NCBI GenBank assembly: GCA_025350445.1
Contig: JANXXV010000200.1
Coordinates: forward strand, 1 to 5,768
Direction: 5' to 3'
Length of the DNA stretch: 5,768 nt
DNA from: Bryobacteraceae bacterium
Lineage (GTDB): Bacteria > Acidobacteriota > Terriglobia > Bryobacterales > Bryobacteraceae
The notes below the pieces were generated by a model. It was given only the letters and a program-made list of their open reading frames with translations, made no database searches and was not told the DNA's origin. A program made the position numbers and the translations under genes. How positions within the stretch are numbered: the stretch's first letter is position 1; the number at the start of each line of letters is the position of its first letter. Shown here one piece after another: positions 5,526 through 5,768 of the stretch.

Positions 5526-5551
5526 GAAGTTAGTTTATAGTGTATAGGTAA

Positions 5552-5627
<76 letters not shown>

Positions 5628-5688
5628 GACTTTGTTCTAAGGGTACCTTTCCTGTTCGGCTTCCAGACAGAGAATAAGGGTTTTATAT

Positions 5689-5768
5689 ATGGCGAAGGAA
5701 AAATTTGACCGCAGTAAGCCGCACGTAAATATCGGGACGATCGGACACATCGATCACGGCAAGACGAC
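5689..5768 (+). CDS. tuf: Elongation factor Tu, N-terminal fragment cut by window end
   Basis: The first 26 codons read [20 protein letters not shown] followed by IDHGKT, the start of EF-Tu, the GTPase that delivers aminoacyl-tRNA to the ribosome. The P-loop G-H-I-D-H-G-K-T is clear; the more usual residue at the third position is Val, and Ile is a conservative change also found in other bacteria. The ATG at 5689 has a good ribosome binding site, AAGGG at 5676-5680 with an 8-base spacer. The gene begins 61 bases after tRNA-Thr with no terminator or strong promoter visible between, so cotranscription with the two tRNAs is expected. The remainder, about 370 residues in typical EF-Tu, lies beyond the window. 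Confidence 0.97.
   Translation, partial: MAKEKFDRSKPHVNIGTIGHIDHGKT

Noticed and set aside
5639..5649. Small hairpin AAGG-GTA-CCTT between tRNA-Thr and tuf
   Set aside because: Only four base pairs with a three-base loop and no T run; too weak to call an attenuator or terminator.

Overview
The window is high-GC bacterial chromosome and looks like Acidobacteriota, probably near Solibacter/Bryobacter. This is an inference from the gene families and layout (paired TPR and CRTAC1-type lipoproteins, a cytochrome P460-like protein, a tRNA-Tyr/tRNA-Thr/tuf cluster); no marker gene is complete enough to settle it. I see no insertion sequence, phage gene or CRISPR array.

Left part (1-3915), an exported-protein module. 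A TPR-repeat lipoprotein (minus, 162-1580) and a CRTAC1-like FG-GAP/ASPIC lipoprotein (plus, 1608-3347) are transcribed divergently from a 27-bp gap centred on a nearly symmetric -10 element. A secreted cytochrome P460-family c-type heme protein (plus, 3364-3915) follows the CRTAC1 gene after 16 bp. All three carry signal peptides, so their products act at the cell surface or in the periplasm. None has a good Shine-Dalgarno sequence, and each has a -10-like hexamer 8-14 bases before its start codon, which suggests leaderless transcripts. A GC-rich inverted repeat at 23-78 may terminate the TPR gene.

Middle (3912-5332). A permuted papain-fold/NlpC-P60-type (YiiX-like) cysteine hydrolase gene runs leftwards, and its stop codon overlaps that of the P460 gene by 4 bp. 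Two bases upstream of it ends a small gene (minus, 4586-4876) whose product is clearly paralogous to that of a head-to-head small gene (plus, 5087-5332). The two products share about half their residues over some 63 positions and resemble a divergent cold-shock-type beta-barrel. The roughly 210-bp divergent region between them holds hairpins and a 9-bp inverted repeat. This pair is the least explained and most interesting part of the window.

Right part (5333-5768), core translation genes. A probable extended -10 promoter precedes tRNA-Tyr(GTA), tRNA-Thr(GGT) and the first 26 codons of tuf (elongation factor Tu), which runs off the window. Unlike the exported-protein genes, tuf has a normal ribosome binding site.
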